A DNA stretch of 64,000 nt. It comes from Paraburkholderia tagetis (lineage in GTDB: Bacteria; Pseudomonadota; Gammaproteobacteria; Burkholderiales; Burkholderiaceae). The notes under the pieces were generated by a model. It made no database searches. It worked only from the letters and a program-made list of their open reading frames with translations, and had not been told where the DNA came from. The position numbers were made by a program, and so were the translations under genes. The stretch lies in the NCBI RefSeq assembly GCF_022213065.1, contig NZ_JAKLJA010000012.1:62001-126000 (forward strand), in the 5' to 3' direction. Below are positions 1 through 11,548 of this stretch, piece after piece. The first letter of the stretch is position 1. Every line of letters begins with the position of its first letter.

Positions 1-2659
<2,659 letters not shown>

Positions 2660-2755
2660 AGGATTTCCTGCGGGCGCGGGCGGCGTGGACTTTTCAGGCC
2701 ACGCCCGCCGCCGCGCCTTTGCGGTTGAGACGGGGTGCCAGCGGGGTTTGCCCAA

Positions 2756-3136
2756 TCAGGCGCCGATGGCCTTTTGGTAGGCGGTGGCGTCGATCAGCGC
2801 GTCGAGCTTGGCGTCGGCGGCCGGCTTGATCTTGAAGAGCCACGACTCGTACGGGGCGCCGTTCACCTGGTCGGGCGTGTCGACGAGCGCGCTGTTCGAT
2901 TCGACGATCTCGCCCGAGACCGGCGCGTAGATGTCCGAGGCGGCCTTGACCGACTCGATCACGGCAACGGCGTCGCCGGCGGTGACGGCGCGGCCCGCAT
3001 CAGGCAGTTCGAGGAAGACGATGTCGCCGAGCGCTTCTTGTGCGTGGTCGGTGATGCCGACGGTCAGCGTGCCGTCGGCTTCCGTGCGGATCCATTCGTG
3101 CGATTCGGTGTATTTCAGATCGGCCGGGATGCTCAT
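2756..3136 (-). CDS. gcvH: glycine cleavage system H protein
   Basis: Lipoyl carrier protein of 126 aa, the normal family length. It shuttles the aminomethyl intermediate from GcvP to GcvT and is re-oxidised by lipoamide dehydrogenase. The lipoylation site is Lys64 in the segment VIESVKAASDIYAP, and the conserved start YTESHEWI is present. The ATG at 3136 follows a GGAG Shine-Dalgarno motif about 8 bases upstream. The gene lies between gcvT (81 bp upstream) and gcvP in the same operon. Confidence 0.98.
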   Translation of the reverse strand: MSIPADLKYTESHEWIRTEADGTLTVGITDHAQEALGDIVFLELPDAGRAVTAGDAVAVIESVKAASDIYAPVSGEIVESNSALVDTPDQVNGAPYESWLFKIKPAADAKLDALIDATAYQKAIGA

Positions 3137-3217
3137 AGGGGTTGCTCCAGTGCGTGGTTCGTTATGGCTTGAAAGAGGGGGGCGTGCGTGGCTCGAGTCT
3201 TCGCGGATCTTCGTGGA

Positions 3218-4336
3218 TCAGGCGGCGAGCACCTTGCCGTTGCGCACGAAGGGCAGTTTTACCACGCTTGCAGGCAGGGCCTTGTCGCGGATCTGCACGT
3301 GCACGACGTCGCCCGGCTGCACGCCCTGGGGCACGCGCGCGAAGGCGATGGATTCCTGCATCGTCGGCGAGAACGTGCCGCTCGTGATTTCGCCTTCACC
3401 CTGCGACGTGAGCACCTTCTGGTGCGCGCGCAGCACGCCGCCCGCCTTGCCGTTTTCCTTTTGCAGGATCAGGCCGACGAAGGCCATGCGCGAGCCATTG
3501 GCTTCCAGCGCGGCACGGCCGACGAAGTCGCGCGGCTCTTTCATGTCGACGGTCCAGGCGAGGCCCGCGTCGAGCGGCGAGACGTGCTCGTCCATGTCCT
3601 GGCCGTAGAGGTTCATGCCTGCTTCGAGGCGCAGCGTGTCGCGCGCGCCGAGGCCGCAGGGCTTCACGCCCTGGCGCTGCAAGGCGTCCCAGAATTCGCA
3701 CACTGCAACGGCGGGCAGCACGATTTCGAAGCCGTCTTCGCCGGTGTAGCCCGTGCGCGCGACCATCAGCTCGCCGAATGGCGTGGCTTCGATCTTCGCG
3801 GCGTTGAAGGGCTTGAGGATTTCGGTGGCGCTGCGCGAGGAGGGCGCGACTTGCCAGACCTTTTCGCGCGCATTCGGGCCTTGCACGGCGACGATCGCGA
3901 GATCGCGGCGCGGCGTGATGGTGAGGCCGAAGCCGCCTTCGGCGTTGAGCTTCTCGAACCAGGCAATGTCTTTCTCGGCCGTGCCCGCGTTGACCACGGT
4001 GCGAAATACGTCGTCGGCGAAGTAATAGACGATCAGGTCGTCGATCACGCCGCCTTCGGGGTTCAGCATGCACGAGTAGAGTGCGCGGCCCGCTGTTGTG
4101 AGCTTGGCGACGTTGTTGGCGAGCGCGCGGGCGAAGAATTCGCGCGCTTTCGCGCCCGAGAAGTCGACGACGCACATATGCGAGACGTCGAACATGCCGG
4201 CGTCGGTGCGCACGGCGCGATGCTCGTCGATCTGCGAGCCGTAGTTGACGGGCATGTCCCAGCCGCCGAAGTCGACCATGCGGGCATTGAGCGCGCGGTG
4301 CGAGTCGTTCAGCGGGGTGCGTTTGAGTTCGGTCAT
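3218..4336 (-). CDS. gcvT: aminomethyltransferase, glycine cleavage T protein
   Basis: T protein of 372 aa. It releases ammonia from the aminomethyl-lipoyl GcvH and transfers the one-carbon unit to tetrahydrofolate as 5,10-methylene-THF. The N-terminus has the family pattern (FGGWDMPVNYG) and the folate-site motif GGVIDDLIVYY with the acidic pair at residues 99-100. The C-terminal barrel has GYTGEDGFEI and GLGARDTLRLEAG. It is the first gene of the operon; the ATG at 4336 follows GAGG. The leader between 4337 and 4722 is the glycine riboswitch, so expression should rise with glycine. Confidence 0.98.
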   Translation of the reverse strand: MTELKRTPLNDSHRALNARMVDFGGWDMPVNYGSQIDEHRAVRTDAGMFDVSHMCVVDFSGAKAREFFARALANNVAKLTTAGRALYSCMLNPEGGVIDDLIVYYFADDVFRTVVNAGTAEKDIAWFEKLNAEGGFGLTITPRRDLAIVAVQGPNAREKVWQVAPSSRSATEILKPFNAAKIEATPFGELMVARTGYTGEDGFEIVLPAVAVCEFWDALQRQGVKPCGLGARDTLRLEAGMNLYGQDMDEHVSPLDAGLAWTVDMKEPRDFVGRAALEANGSRMAFVGLILQKENGKAGGVLRAHQKVLTSQGEGEITSGTFSPTMQESIAFARVPQGVQPGDVVHVQIRDKALPASVVKLPFVRNGKVLAA

Positions 4337-4370
4337 GGGGCCTCAGGCGGTCACGAAAAATCGCGCGAAA

Positions 4371-4432
4371 ACGAAAAAGGCCATGCAGGAAACGCCACAG
4401 GCACTATGCCTGGGGTCGGTTCTTGCATGGCC
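4371..4432 (-). terminator. intrinsic terminator in the glycine riboswitch expression platform
   Basis: On the minus strand, GGCCATGCA (4432-4424) pairs with TGCATGGCC (4387-4379). An inner hairpin forms around CCAGGCATAGTGCCTG, and the run TTTTTCGTTTT follows. It lies between the second glycine aptamer and the gcvT start, directly next to the 3' side of the aptamer. This fits a platform in which glycine binding favours read-through. Confidence 0.75.
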
Positions 4433-4548
4433 CCTCTGTCCTCGATACCTGAGAGATTGCGCCGAGCATGCCGGCGCGCGCCCCTTCGGTGGGCAGCTTG
4501 AACGTCCGGAGTTACTTTTCCGCCGCCGTTCTACTGCCGCTCTCCAGA
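4425..4548 (-). promoter_or_regulatory. glycine riboswitch, second (gene-proximal) aptamer
   Basis: Read on the minus strand, this has the glycine-aptamer signature: GGAGAG near 4546-4540, the core ACCGAAGGGGCG around 4493-4480, CTCTCAGGTA around 4457-4446, then GGACAGAGGGG. It is the aptamer nearer gcvT and is followed at once by the terminator hairpin. Glycine riboswitches are usually ON switches for gcv operons. Boundaries are approximate. Confidence 0.92.
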
Positions 4549-4607
4549 GTTGCGGACTTCATGCCGTTTCGAACGCTGCGCGCAAAGGCACGCAGCAGGG
4601 CGATTCA

Positions 4608-4722
4608 GCGGTCCGGCGCGCACGGTCCTTTTGCCTGAGAGTTTGTGGGTTGCCCCTTCGGCGGCGCCGCGCATTGCACTCGCTCAATGGCGGGGTGCGA
4701 CAAACGGCGCGCTCTCCCGGCG
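4608..4722 (-). promoter_or_regulatory. glycine riboswitch, first (promoter-proximal) aptamer
   Basis: On the minus strand this begins with CCGGGAGAGC (4720-4711). The core GCCGAAGGGGCAA lies around 4663-4650, CTCTCAGGCAAAAGGACC around 4642-4625, and GCCGGACC closes the element. With the downstream copy it makes the classical tandem glycine riboswitch. About 60 bases separate the two aptamers, longer than the short linkers often seen, so the linker region may hold extra helices. Confidence 0.92.
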
Positions 4723-4794
4723 CGCGCAGCGATTGTGCGCGACGCCTGTGGGTGTGTCAATGCGGAAAAAATCGGGGGCAGGTGCCGTGGCGGC

Positions 4795-5169
4795 TTATTC
4801 TCCGATCGCGCGCGCCGCTGTATCCAGTTCCTGGTTCAGCACGTGCTGTTCGTCGCCGGAGATGCCGCCGCCGTGCTGGCTCGCCATGTCGTGCGCTTCG
4901 CCGCGGATCGTGTCGAGGCGATGATGCAGCGCGGCGCCCTGGGGCGGCGGATAGTAGCCCTGATTCACGCGCAGATCGATGCGGCGGCCCAGGTTATCGA
5001 TGCGTCCGTCGACCTGATGCAGACGGTCCACGGCCACTTCATGCGGATTCGGGCCGGGATTCACGACGACGGTGCGCGGGGGCGCGGGCTGGTTGACCAC
5101 GCACGCGGCGAGTATCGAGACGAGCGCGCCAGCAGCGGCGTAGCGGATGGCACGGTTCAAACGGGTCAT
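4795..5169 (-). CDS. small outer-membrane-type lipoprotein, unknown function
   Basis: Predicted lipoprotein of 124 aa. A basic N-terminus (MTRLNRAIRY) is followed by a hydrophobic stretch and the lipobox ILAAC, with the lipidated Cys at residue 23. The mature part holds a Pro-rich linker and two predicted helices with a regularly charged middle part (RLHQVDGRIDNLGRRIDLRV). I do not recognise a function. The ATG at 5169 is preferred over one at 5190 because AAGGAGAG lies just upstream of 5169 and because this start gives a normal signal-peptide length. It is a single leftward gene between the riboswitch leader and the oxidoreductase. Confidence 0.75.
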   Translation of the reverse strand: MTRLNRAIRYAAAGALVSILAACVVNQPAPPRTVVVNPGPNPHEVAVDRLHQVDGRIDNLGRRIDLRVNQGYYPPPQGAALHHRLDTIRGEAHDMASQHGGGISGDEQHVLNQELDTAARAIGE

Positions 5170-5440
5170 TGAGACTCTCCTTGTGGTCACGGCTTCGGGG
5201 CGTTGTTGCTGTATTTTTCACGTCGCTCGTCGGAAAACGTGTCGTGCGCACCGCCCGATGACCTGGGCGCGGTGCGCACTTGTAACCGTTTGTTCAGACC
5301 TTTCAGCCGCGTCGCGCAGACGCAAGATACAAGGGCGGACTGCGCTCGGGCATCGAGCGCAAGGCCCGCCACCCGGGGCCGGCAAAGTCGCGATGACTCG
5401 TGCCGCCGCCCGGGGCGGCTCGTCTTACTTGCTTACTTGA

Positions 5441-6490
5441 TTAAGCCGCGCGTGTGAACGCAATCGTGCGGCCTTCGGCGGCGCTTTGCGTGGCGAGTTC
5501 GATGATGCTCATCACGTCGACGGCGTCCTGCGGGCTCACCGGGAACGGCTCGCCATCGCGGATCGCGGCGGCCAGCGCGCGATAGAGATCCGCGTAATTG
5601 CCGGCGGCGTTGGGCACTTCGGTTTCGGCTTCCGTGCCATCCGCAGCCAGTGCGTGCAGGCGGCCCGCATCATTGCCGTCGCCGAAGCCGGGCTGGCCCG
5701 GACGCAGCCCCGCCTTCAACTGATCCTCCTGCGTATCGAGCCCGTTCTTCAGGTAGCTGCCGCGCGTGCCGTGAATGACGAAGCGCGGCGCAAACGCGGC
5801 CAGCGCGCTCGCGTGCAGCACGGCGTCGTGGCCCGGATAGCGCAGCACGAGATGCGCGTAGTCGGGTGCGCTGGCGTTGTCGCGGCGCGTGTGGACGAAC
5901 GCCGTGACCGCCTCGGGCGCGCCGAAAAGCGCGAGCGTCTGGTCGATCAGATGCGGCCCGAGATCGTAGAGCAGGCCGCCGCCGCGCGTCGCGTCCTCGC
6001 GCCAGCGCTGGCGAACCTGCGGGCGGAAGCGGTCGAAATGCGACTCGAAGTGCGTGACGCGCCCGAGCGTGTCGTTCGCGAGCAGCTCGCGCACGGTGAG
6101 GAAATCGCCGTCCCAGCGGCGGTTGTGGAACGGCGCGAACACGAGGCCGCGCTGCTTCGCGATCGCCGCGAGCGTGCGCGCTTCCTCGGCGCTGAGCGTG
6201 ACCGGCTTGTCGACGAGCACATGCTTGCCGCGCTCCAGCGTGCGGCGTGCAAGCTCGTAGTGCGTGTCGTTGGGCGTGGCGATCACCACGCATTCGATGG
6301 CGTCGAGCGAGAGCAGGGCGTCGAGGTCGGGGACGATTGCGGCGTCCGGGTAGTCGGCCTGCGCGCGTTCGGCTTGGCTTGTCGCGATGGCGGCAAGCGT
6401 GGCGGCGCCGCTATGGGCGATCACGGGGGCGTGGAAGGTTTGGCCGGCGAAGCCGTAGCCCATCAGGCCGATTTGCAGCGGTGCAGTCAT
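5441..6490 (-). CDS. Gfo/Idh/MocA-family NAD(P)-dependent oxidoreductase
   Basis: Protein of 349 aa. The N-terminal Rossmann fold starts IGLMGYGFAG and continues with the family motif HVLVDKPVTL (EKP-type, with Asp for Glu). The C-terminal Gfo/Idh/MocA half includes GGGLLYDLGPHLIDQTL. Family members oxidise or reduce sugars, inositols or related polyols with NAD(P); the substrate cannot be read from sequence. The ATG at 6490 is chosen because the dinucleotide fold begins five residues later; longer reading to 6889 is non-homologous low-complexity sequence. It is transcribed divergently from rep. Confidence 0.92.
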   Translation of the reverse strand: MTAPLQIGLMGYGFAGQTFHAPVIAHSGAATLAAIATSQAERAQADYPDAAIVPDLDALLSLDAIECVVIATPNDTHYELARRTLERGKHVLVDKPVTLSAEEARTLAAIAKQRGLVFAPFHNRRWDGDFLTVRELLANDTLGRVTHFESHFDRFRPQVRQRWREDATRGGGLLYDLGPHLIDQTLALFGAPEAVTAFVHTRRDNASAPDYAHLVLRYPGHDAVLHASALAAFAPRFVIHGTRGSYLKNGLDTQEDQLKAGLRPGQPGFGDGNDAGRLHALAADGTEAETEVPNAAGNYADLYRALAAAIRDGEPFPVSPQDAVDVMSIIELATQSAAEGRTIAFTRAA

Positions 6491-6891
6491 GAAGCGCGTC
6501 CTCTTTCCAGCAATGAAGCGGCACGGCACGGGCCGCTGCCGCGGGTGGCGGGGGCCCGTCACGGGGCCCGTCATTGTGGCACGCGTGGCAGGCGTGTTGC
6601 ACGGCTGCTCGTGGCGACGGGCGGGGACAGATGCGGGCGCGCAGGCGTGCCGTGATGGCTCGGCACCGTTCACGGGGCGGGCGAGTGGATCGCGTCGGGG
6701 CCGCATCGGCGCGCAGCCGCCTCGTGTTAACATCGCACCTCTCGCGTGAGAGGCCGCTGCGAAGTTTCGCGCGCCTCGCGCCGTGCGGCTTGCCGTGCAA
6801 CGCCCGCCTTGATCCGAAGCCGCGGCGTCACGAAAGCACGAAAGCCCGCACGCTTCCCAGCCGTACCACCCGTTTTTCCAATCCAGCAACG
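6491..6891. other. divergent intergenic region between oxidoreductase and rep
   Basis: About 400 bp with no supported gene. It should carry the promoters of both divergent genes, but I cannot pick a convincing -10/-35 pair. It contains a short direct duplication of GGGCCCGTCA around 6548-6573. ORFs crossing it are extensions of flanking frames. Confidence 0.5.
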
Positions 6892-8982
6892 ATGTCCGCA
6901 GGCCTGAATCCCGCTCAAAGCGAAGCGGTGCGCTATCTCGACGGTCCCTGTCTCGTGCTCGCCGGCGCGGGCAGCGGCAAGACGCGTGTGATCACGCAGA
7001 AGATCGCGCACCTGATCGAAGCGAAAGGCTTCGAGCCGCGCCATATCGCGGCCGTCACCTTCACCAACAAGGCCGCCGCCGAAATGCGCGAGCGCGTGGG
7101 CAAGCTGCTCGAAGGCAAGACGCTCACCACGCCCGGCAAGGAAGGCCGCAAGGTGCCGGTGAACCAGCTCACCGTCTGCACGTTCCACTCGCTCGGCGTG
7201 CAGATCCTGCGCCAGGAAGCCGAGCATCTGGGCTTGAAGCCCCAGTTCTCGATCATGGACGCCGACGACTGCTTCTCCATGATCCAGGAGCAGGTGGGCT
7301 CGACCGACAAGGGCTTTATCCGCAAGATCCAGTCGATCATCTCGCTCTGGAAGAACGGCCTCGTGATGCCCGAAGAGGCGCTCGCCACCGCATCGAACGA
7401 GGACGAGCACCAGGCTGCCATCGTCTACCGCAACTACGTGGCCACGCTGCACGCGTACCAGGCCGTCGACTTCGACGATCTGATCCGCCTGCCCGCCGAG
7501 CTCTTCGAGAAGAACGAGCAGGTGCGCGAGCGCTGGCAGAACAAGCTGCGCTATCTGCTGATCGACGAGTATCAGGACACCAACGCCTGCCAGTACACCT
7601 TGCTGAAACTGCTGGCGGGCCCGCGCGCGGCGTTTACGGCCGTGGGCGACGACGACCAGGCCATCTACGGCTGGCGCGGCGCCACGCTCGAAAACCTCGC
7701 GCAGCTCGGCAAGGACTTCCCGAAGCTGCATGTGATCAAGCTCGAGCAGAACTATCGCTCGACGGTGCGCATCCTCACGGCGGCGAACAACGTCATCGCC
7801 AACAACCCGAAGCTCTTCGAGAAGAAGCTGTGGTCCGAGCACGGTATGGGCGACACCATCTCCGTCACGCCCTGCAACGACGAGGAGCACGAGGCCGAGT
7901 CGGTGGTGTTCCGGCTTTCCGCGCACAAGTTCGAGCGCCGCGCGCAGTTCCGCGACTACGCAATTCTTTATCGCGGCAACTTCCAGGCGCGCATCTTCGA
8001 ACAGGTGCTGCGCCGCGAGCGCATTCCCTACGTGCTCTCGGGCGGCCAGTCGTTCTTCGACAAAGCCGAGATCAAGGACCTCTGCGCGTACCTGCGCCTG
8101 ATCGCCAACCACGACGACGACCCCGCATTCATCCGCGCGATCACCACGCCGCGCCGTGGCGTGGGCAACACCACGCTTGAAGCGCTCGGTTCGTTTGCGG
8201 GACAAGCGAAGGTGTCGCTGTTCGAGGCTGTGTATATGGGCGGCATCGAGGCGCGGCTATCGGCGCGCCAGGTCGAGCCGATGCGCGTGTTCTGCGACTT
8301 CATGCAGCGCCTCGCCGAGCGCGCGCACAAGGATCCGGCGACAGTCGTGCTCGACGACCTCATGGAAGCGATCCACTACGAGGCGTATCTCTACGATGCG
8401 TTCGACGAGCGCCAGGCGCAGTCGAAGTGGCAGAACGTGCTGGAGTTCCTGGAGTGGCTCAAGCGCAAGGGCACGAAGCCTGAACAAGAAATCGGCGAGG
8501 ACAGCGAAGCCACGGGTTATGACAACGCCGACGGTCTCGCCGACACCGGCAAAAACCTGATGGGCCTGATCCAGACCGTGGCGCTGATGTCGATGCTCGA
8601 AGGCAAGGAAGAGGACCCGGACGCGGTGCGCCTCTCGACCGTGCACGCATCGAAAGGGCTGGAGTATCCACACGTGTTCCTGGTGGGCGTGGAAGAGGGA
8701 ATCATGCCGCACCGGGGTGGTTCCGAGGACGACGTGATCGACGACGCGCGCATCGAGGAAGAGCGCCGCCTCATGTACGTGGCGATCACGCGCGCGCAGC
8801 GCAGCCTGCATCTGAACTGGTGCAAGAAGCGCAAGCGGGCGCGCGAAACCGTGGTGTGCGAGGCGTCGCGCTTTATCCCCGAGATGGGGCTGGACGATGC
8901 GCCGCCGCCCACGCCCGAAGAAGCGCCGATGTCGCCGAAGGATCGGCTCGCGAGCCTGAAGGCGTTGCTGCAAAAGGGCTGA
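6892..8982 (+). CDS. rep: ATP-dependent DNA helicase Rep (UvrD/Rep superfamily 1)
   Basis: SF1 3'-5' helicase of 696 aa, close to E. coli Rep (673 aa). It helps forks pass protein blocks. Motifs in order: Walker A AGAGSGKTRVIT near residue 23, TFTNKAA (Ia), DEYQDTN (motif II), GDDDQAIYGWRGA (III), LEQNYRS (IV), LSTVHASKGLEYPHVFLVG (V) and RRLMYVAITRAQ (VI). The order and wording match Rep more closely than UvrD. The ATG at 6892 starts MSAGLNPAQSEAV, as in Rep homologues; upstream in-frame codons to 6574 are not conserved-looking. A strong bidirectional terminator follows. Confidence 0.95.
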   Translation: MSAGLNPAQSEAVRYLDGPCLVLAGAGSGKTRVITQKIAHLIEAKGFEPRHIAAVTFTNKAAAEMRERVGKLLEGKTLTTPGKEGRKVPVNQLTVCTFHSLGVQILRQEAEHLGLKPQFSIMDADDCFSMIQEQVGSTDKGFIRKIQSIISLWKNGLVMPEEALATASNEDEHQAAIVYRNYVATLHAYQAVDFDDLIRLPAELFEKNEQVRERWQNKLRYLLIDEYQDTNACQYTLLKLLAGPRAAFTAVGDDDQAIYGWRGATLENLAQLGKDFPKLHVIKLEQNYRSTVRILTAANNVIANNPKLFEKKLWSEHGMGDTISVTPCNDEEHEAESVVFRLSAHKFERRAQFRDYAILYRGNFQARIFEQVLRRERIPYVLSGGQSFFDKAEIKDLCAYLRLIANHDDDPAFIRAITTPRRGVGNTTLEALGSFAGQAKVSLFEAVYMGGIEARLSARQVEPMRVFCDFMQRLAERAHKDPATVVLDDLMEAIHYEAYLYDAFDERQAQSKWQNVLEFLEWLKRKGTKPEQEIGEDSEATGYDNADGLADTGKNLMGLIQTVALMSMLEGKEEDPDAVRLSTVHASKGLEYPHVFLVGVEEGIMPHRGGSEDDVIDDARIEEERRLMYVAITRAQRSLHLNWCKKRKRARETVVCEASRFIPEMGLDDAPPPTPEEAPMSPKDRLASLKALLQKG

Positions 8983-9021
8983 GCGCGGGCGGGCTCTCTG
9001 CTGCTATGGCTTGGGGAACAA

Positions 9022-9051
9022 AAAGGGCTGCATCGCGAGATGCAGCCCTTT
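9022..9051. terminator. bidirectional intrinsic terminator between rep and cytochrome c gene
   Basis: A perfect 13-bp stem (9022-9034 with 9039-9051) closes on a GCGA tetraloop. The stem ends in AAA/TTT, so it can serve both convergent genes. Confidence 0.88.
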
Positions 9052-9153
9052 GTCTTGTGCGTCCGGTGCCTGTGCTTTATGCCTTATGCCGCCGGTGCAC
9101 TGGCGGCACATTGACGACACATCGGCGGCACATCGGCGCACATGAGCGAGCAC

Positions 9154-10062
9154 CTACTTTGCCGCGTTCACCATGTAGTCGACGGCGGCCTTCACCTGGT
9201 CGTCGGTGGCGCTCGAACCACCCTTGGGCGGCATCTGGCCCTTGCCGTGCAGCGCGTAGTTGTAGACCTTGTCCATCGGATCTTTCAGGCGCGGCGCCCA
9301 GTCGTCCTTGTTGCCGAACTTCGGCGCGCCGAGCACGCCGGCAGCGTGGCACGCCTGGCAGACCTGCTGATAGAGCGCCTTGCCCGCCTGCGAGGCGTCG
9401 GCGCTCTGGCCCGCACCGCCTGCGGCCGGCGCGGAGGATTCTTTTGGAATCGCGGCGATGGCCGCTGCGGCGGCGGCAGCTTGCGCGCTGGCGGTTGCAT
9501 CGGCGCCCGAAGCCGGCGCAGCGCTCGCGGCCGCCGATGCACCTTGAGCGGCACCCGGCGCGGGCTGGGGCGGATCCTGGAAGTTTGCACCGCCGTGGTT
9601 CGCCATGTAGACGATCGCCCGGCTGATTTCGTAGTCGCTGTAGTCGTCGGGGCTCGTGCCGCCGCGCGGCGGCATGGCGCCTTTACCCGAGAGCGCCGTT
9701 TTCAGGAGCGTGTCGAAGCCTTGGGAGATGCGCGGCGCCCAGTCGCCCGAATTGCCGAACTTGGGCGCGCCCGCAGCGCCGCTCGCGTGACACGCCGCGC
9801 AGACGGCCTGATAGACCTGCTCGCCCGTCTTGTAGACGCGCGGCGCGTTGGCGTCGTGCACCGATACTTGGGCGATCGGCGCGATGCGCGCGGCGACCTG
9901 CTGCGTGGAGAGCTCATCGGTGCCCGCGCCAGTGCGCGTCGTGTTGTCGACGTAATAAGCGAGCAGAATGATGATGACGATGGGGACAGCAAACCCGGCA
10001 ATGACAGCGGCGATCAACTGGCCGGGCGTTTTGATCGGGGCTCCGTGGGGTGCTTCGCTCAT
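9154..10062 (-). CDS. di-haem membrane-anchored cytochrome c (c5-like)
   Basis: Protein of 302 aa with an N-terminal membrane anchor (about residues 15-37) followed by two cytochrome c domains joined by an Ala/Pro-rich linker. Each domain has a haem motif (CAACH, then CQACH) and a candidate axial-methionine loop (GKGAMPPRGG and GKGQMPPKGG). The two halves are clearly duplicated (APKFGNSGDWAPR versus APKFGNKDDWAPR). It probably carries electrons in the periplasm; the partner oxidase is not in the window. The ATG at 10062 is preferred over 10137 because GGGAGACGAG lies upstream and the anchor then sits near the N-terminus. Confidence 0.93.
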   Translation of the reverse strand: MSEAPHGAPIKTPGQLIAAVIAGFAVPIVIIILLAYYVDNTTRTGAGTDELSTQQVAARIAPIAQVSVHDANAPRVYKTGEQVYQAVCAACHASGAAGAPKFGNSGDWAPRISQGFDTLLKTALSGKGAMPPRGGTSPDDYSDYEISRAIVYMANHGGANFQDPPQPAPGAAQGASAAASAAPASGADATASAQAAAAAAAIAAIPKESSAPAAGGAGQSADASQAGKALYQQVCQACHAAGVLGAPKFGNKDDWAPRLKDPMDKVYNYALHGKGQMPPKGGSSATDDQVKAAVDYMVNAAK

Positions 10063-10440
10063 GCTTGTCTCGTCTCCCGTTGGTATTGTGGTGAGCGGTA
10101 CAGCAGGACGGCAACAGCCTTGTGATGGATCAAACACGGAAGATTATAAACACAAGGTTTGGCGGCCGGTTGCCACGGGCGAGGGCTCTTCAGCGGGCGT
10201 TTACCCGAGGTGGTGCAGCGCAGCGGCGGACATTGGGATCGCATTCTGGTAAATGGTGACGGATCTTGGGGCGGGCTCGGTCGATCGGCGGCTAGCGGCG
10301 TTGGGCGTCGGGCGCGTCCGTCAAGGGCGCGCGGTGGACGTCGTCATCGAAACCGGGTATTCTCTCGGACTCTACAGCGCTGCTATCGCCGTGTTCTGCG
10401 GTCTGGCTGGCGGCGCTTTCGCTTAACAAGCGATGCATAT
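10063..10440. other. intergenic region upstream of cytochrome c gene and tRNA-Arg
   Basis: About 380 bp without a supported gene. It separates the leftward cytochrome gene from the rightward tRNA. Apart from one weak promoter candidate for the tRNA (10335-10363), I see nothing in it. ORFs here are shadows, including one antisense to the tRNA. Confidence 0.5.
10335..10363 (+). promoter_or_regulatory. candidate sigma-70 promoter for tRNA-Arg
   Basis: TGGACG, a 17-base spacer, then TATTCT. Each hexamer matches consensus at four of six positions. It lies about 80 bases before the tRNA. Weak, offered only because the spacing is ideal. Confidence 0.3.
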
Positions 10441-10516
10441 GCGCCCGTAGCTCAATGGATAGAGTACTGCCCTCCGAAGGCAGGGGTTGCTGGTTCGATC
10501 CCAGCCGGGCGCGCCA
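10441..10516 (+). tRNA. tRNA-Arg, anticodon CCG
   Basis: Full cloverleaf. The acceptor stem GCGCCCG pairs with CGGGCGC, the D arm starts GCTC, and the anticodon stem CTGCC/GGCAG encloses loop CTCCGAA with anticodon CCG (reads CGG, Arg). The T arm is GCTGG-TTCGATC-CCAGC, the discriminator is G, and CCA is encoded. It is the only tRNA in the window. Confidence 0.97.
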
Positions 10517-10614
10517 CCGACAAGATTCGCGTAGATCCCCGTAAAACAAAACAAGTCCCTTCGGCAGATTCGACGCGGGATTCGGGGCGCGGGACTCCTT
10601 TCAGAGCGTCCCCC

Positions 10615-11523
10615 TCAACACCCCACCGACGCCTCAAGCACTCCCATCACCCGTCCCAGCCCCTCTCCCTGCGGCACGAGGCAAGCCAGAAACGCGTCAA
10701 TCGCCGGACTTTGCCGGCGAGCCTTCAGGTAATAAACGTATTCGTCGATCGTCGTATCGACGTCGCGCAGCGCGATCACGCGCATATCTGGATGCCGCTC
10801 CGCCTCGCCGCGCGGAAAAATGCTTCCGCCCACGCCGTGCAGGATCGCTTCGCGAATGGCCTCGCGGCTGCCGATCTCCGCGACCGAAGCCGGTGTGACA
10901 CCCGCCTTCGCAAGAATCTCCTCGGTGCAACGGCGCGTGACCGATCCCGCTTCGCGAATCAAAAGACGCACGTCGGCAAGCCGTTCGGCGTCGATCGCTT
11001 CATGGCGCGCAAGCGGATGGCTGTGATGCACGACGAGCACGAGTGGATCGCTCGAGATCACGCGCCGCTCGAACCCATCCGCATCGTTACGCTGCGACGA
11101 CACCGCGAGGTCGATGTGGAACTCGTGCAGCGCATTGAGGATGTCTTCCGAATTGCCGATCCGGCAGGTGAGCGCGATCGCTGGGTGCGCCTTCGAGAAG
11201 CGGCCGATCGCGTCCATGATGTAGTAAGGTCCCGTCGCGCCGATCCGCAATTGACCTTCGAACAGGCCGCCGACGTTGCGCAGCATGATGTCGGCCTGCG
11301 CCTCGAATTCGATCATCTTCTCGACGACCGGCAAGAGCGCGACGCCGGTTTCGGTGACCGCGAGGCGGCGTCCGCTGCGGTAGAACAGTTCGACGCCGTA
11401 TAGCTGCTCGATCTGCCGGATCTGCGCGGCGATGGTCGGCTGACTCACGCCGAGGTGCCGCGCCGCACGCGTGATGCTGCCCTGCCGGACCGTCGCGTGG
11501 AACGCCTTTAGCTGATCGAACAA
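10615..11523 (-). CDS. LysR-family transcriptional regulator
   Basis: Protein of 302 aa. Residues 1-60 form the winged helix-turn-helix (DQLKAFHATVRQGSITRAA, then SQPTIAAQIRQIEQ). The rest is a LysR effector-binding domain of periplasmic-binding-protein fold. The likely start is TTG at 11523 (LFDQLKAF), preceded by AGAGGCAGGA; the next in-frame candidate is GTG at 11547. It is divergent from the lipoprotein/phospholipase C pair and may regulate it. That is inference from position. The inducer is unknown. Confidence 0.92.
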   Translation of the reverse strand: MFDQLKAFHATVRQGSITRAARHLGVSQPTIAAQIRQIEQLYGVELFYRSGRRLAVTETGVALLPVVEKMIEFEAQADIMLRNVGGLFEGQLRIGATGPYYIMDAIGRFSKAHPAIALTCRIGNSEDILNALHEFHIDLAVSSQRNDADGFERRVISSDPLVLVVHHSHPLARHEAIDAERLADVRLLIREAGSVTRRCTEEILAKAGVTPASVAEIGSREAIREAILHGVGGSIFPRGEAERHPDMRVIALRDVDTTIDEYVYYLKARRQSPAIDAFLACLVPQGEGLGRVMGVLEASVGC

Positions 11524-11548
11524 AGTCCTGCCTCTTTTCCTGCACACC

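Noticed and set aside
10292..10549. Leftward ORF containing a peptide of the type RLGSNQQPLPSEGSTLSIELRA
   Set aside because: It is read antisense through tRNA-Arg; this peptide type is a known artefact of tRNA-overlapping frames.
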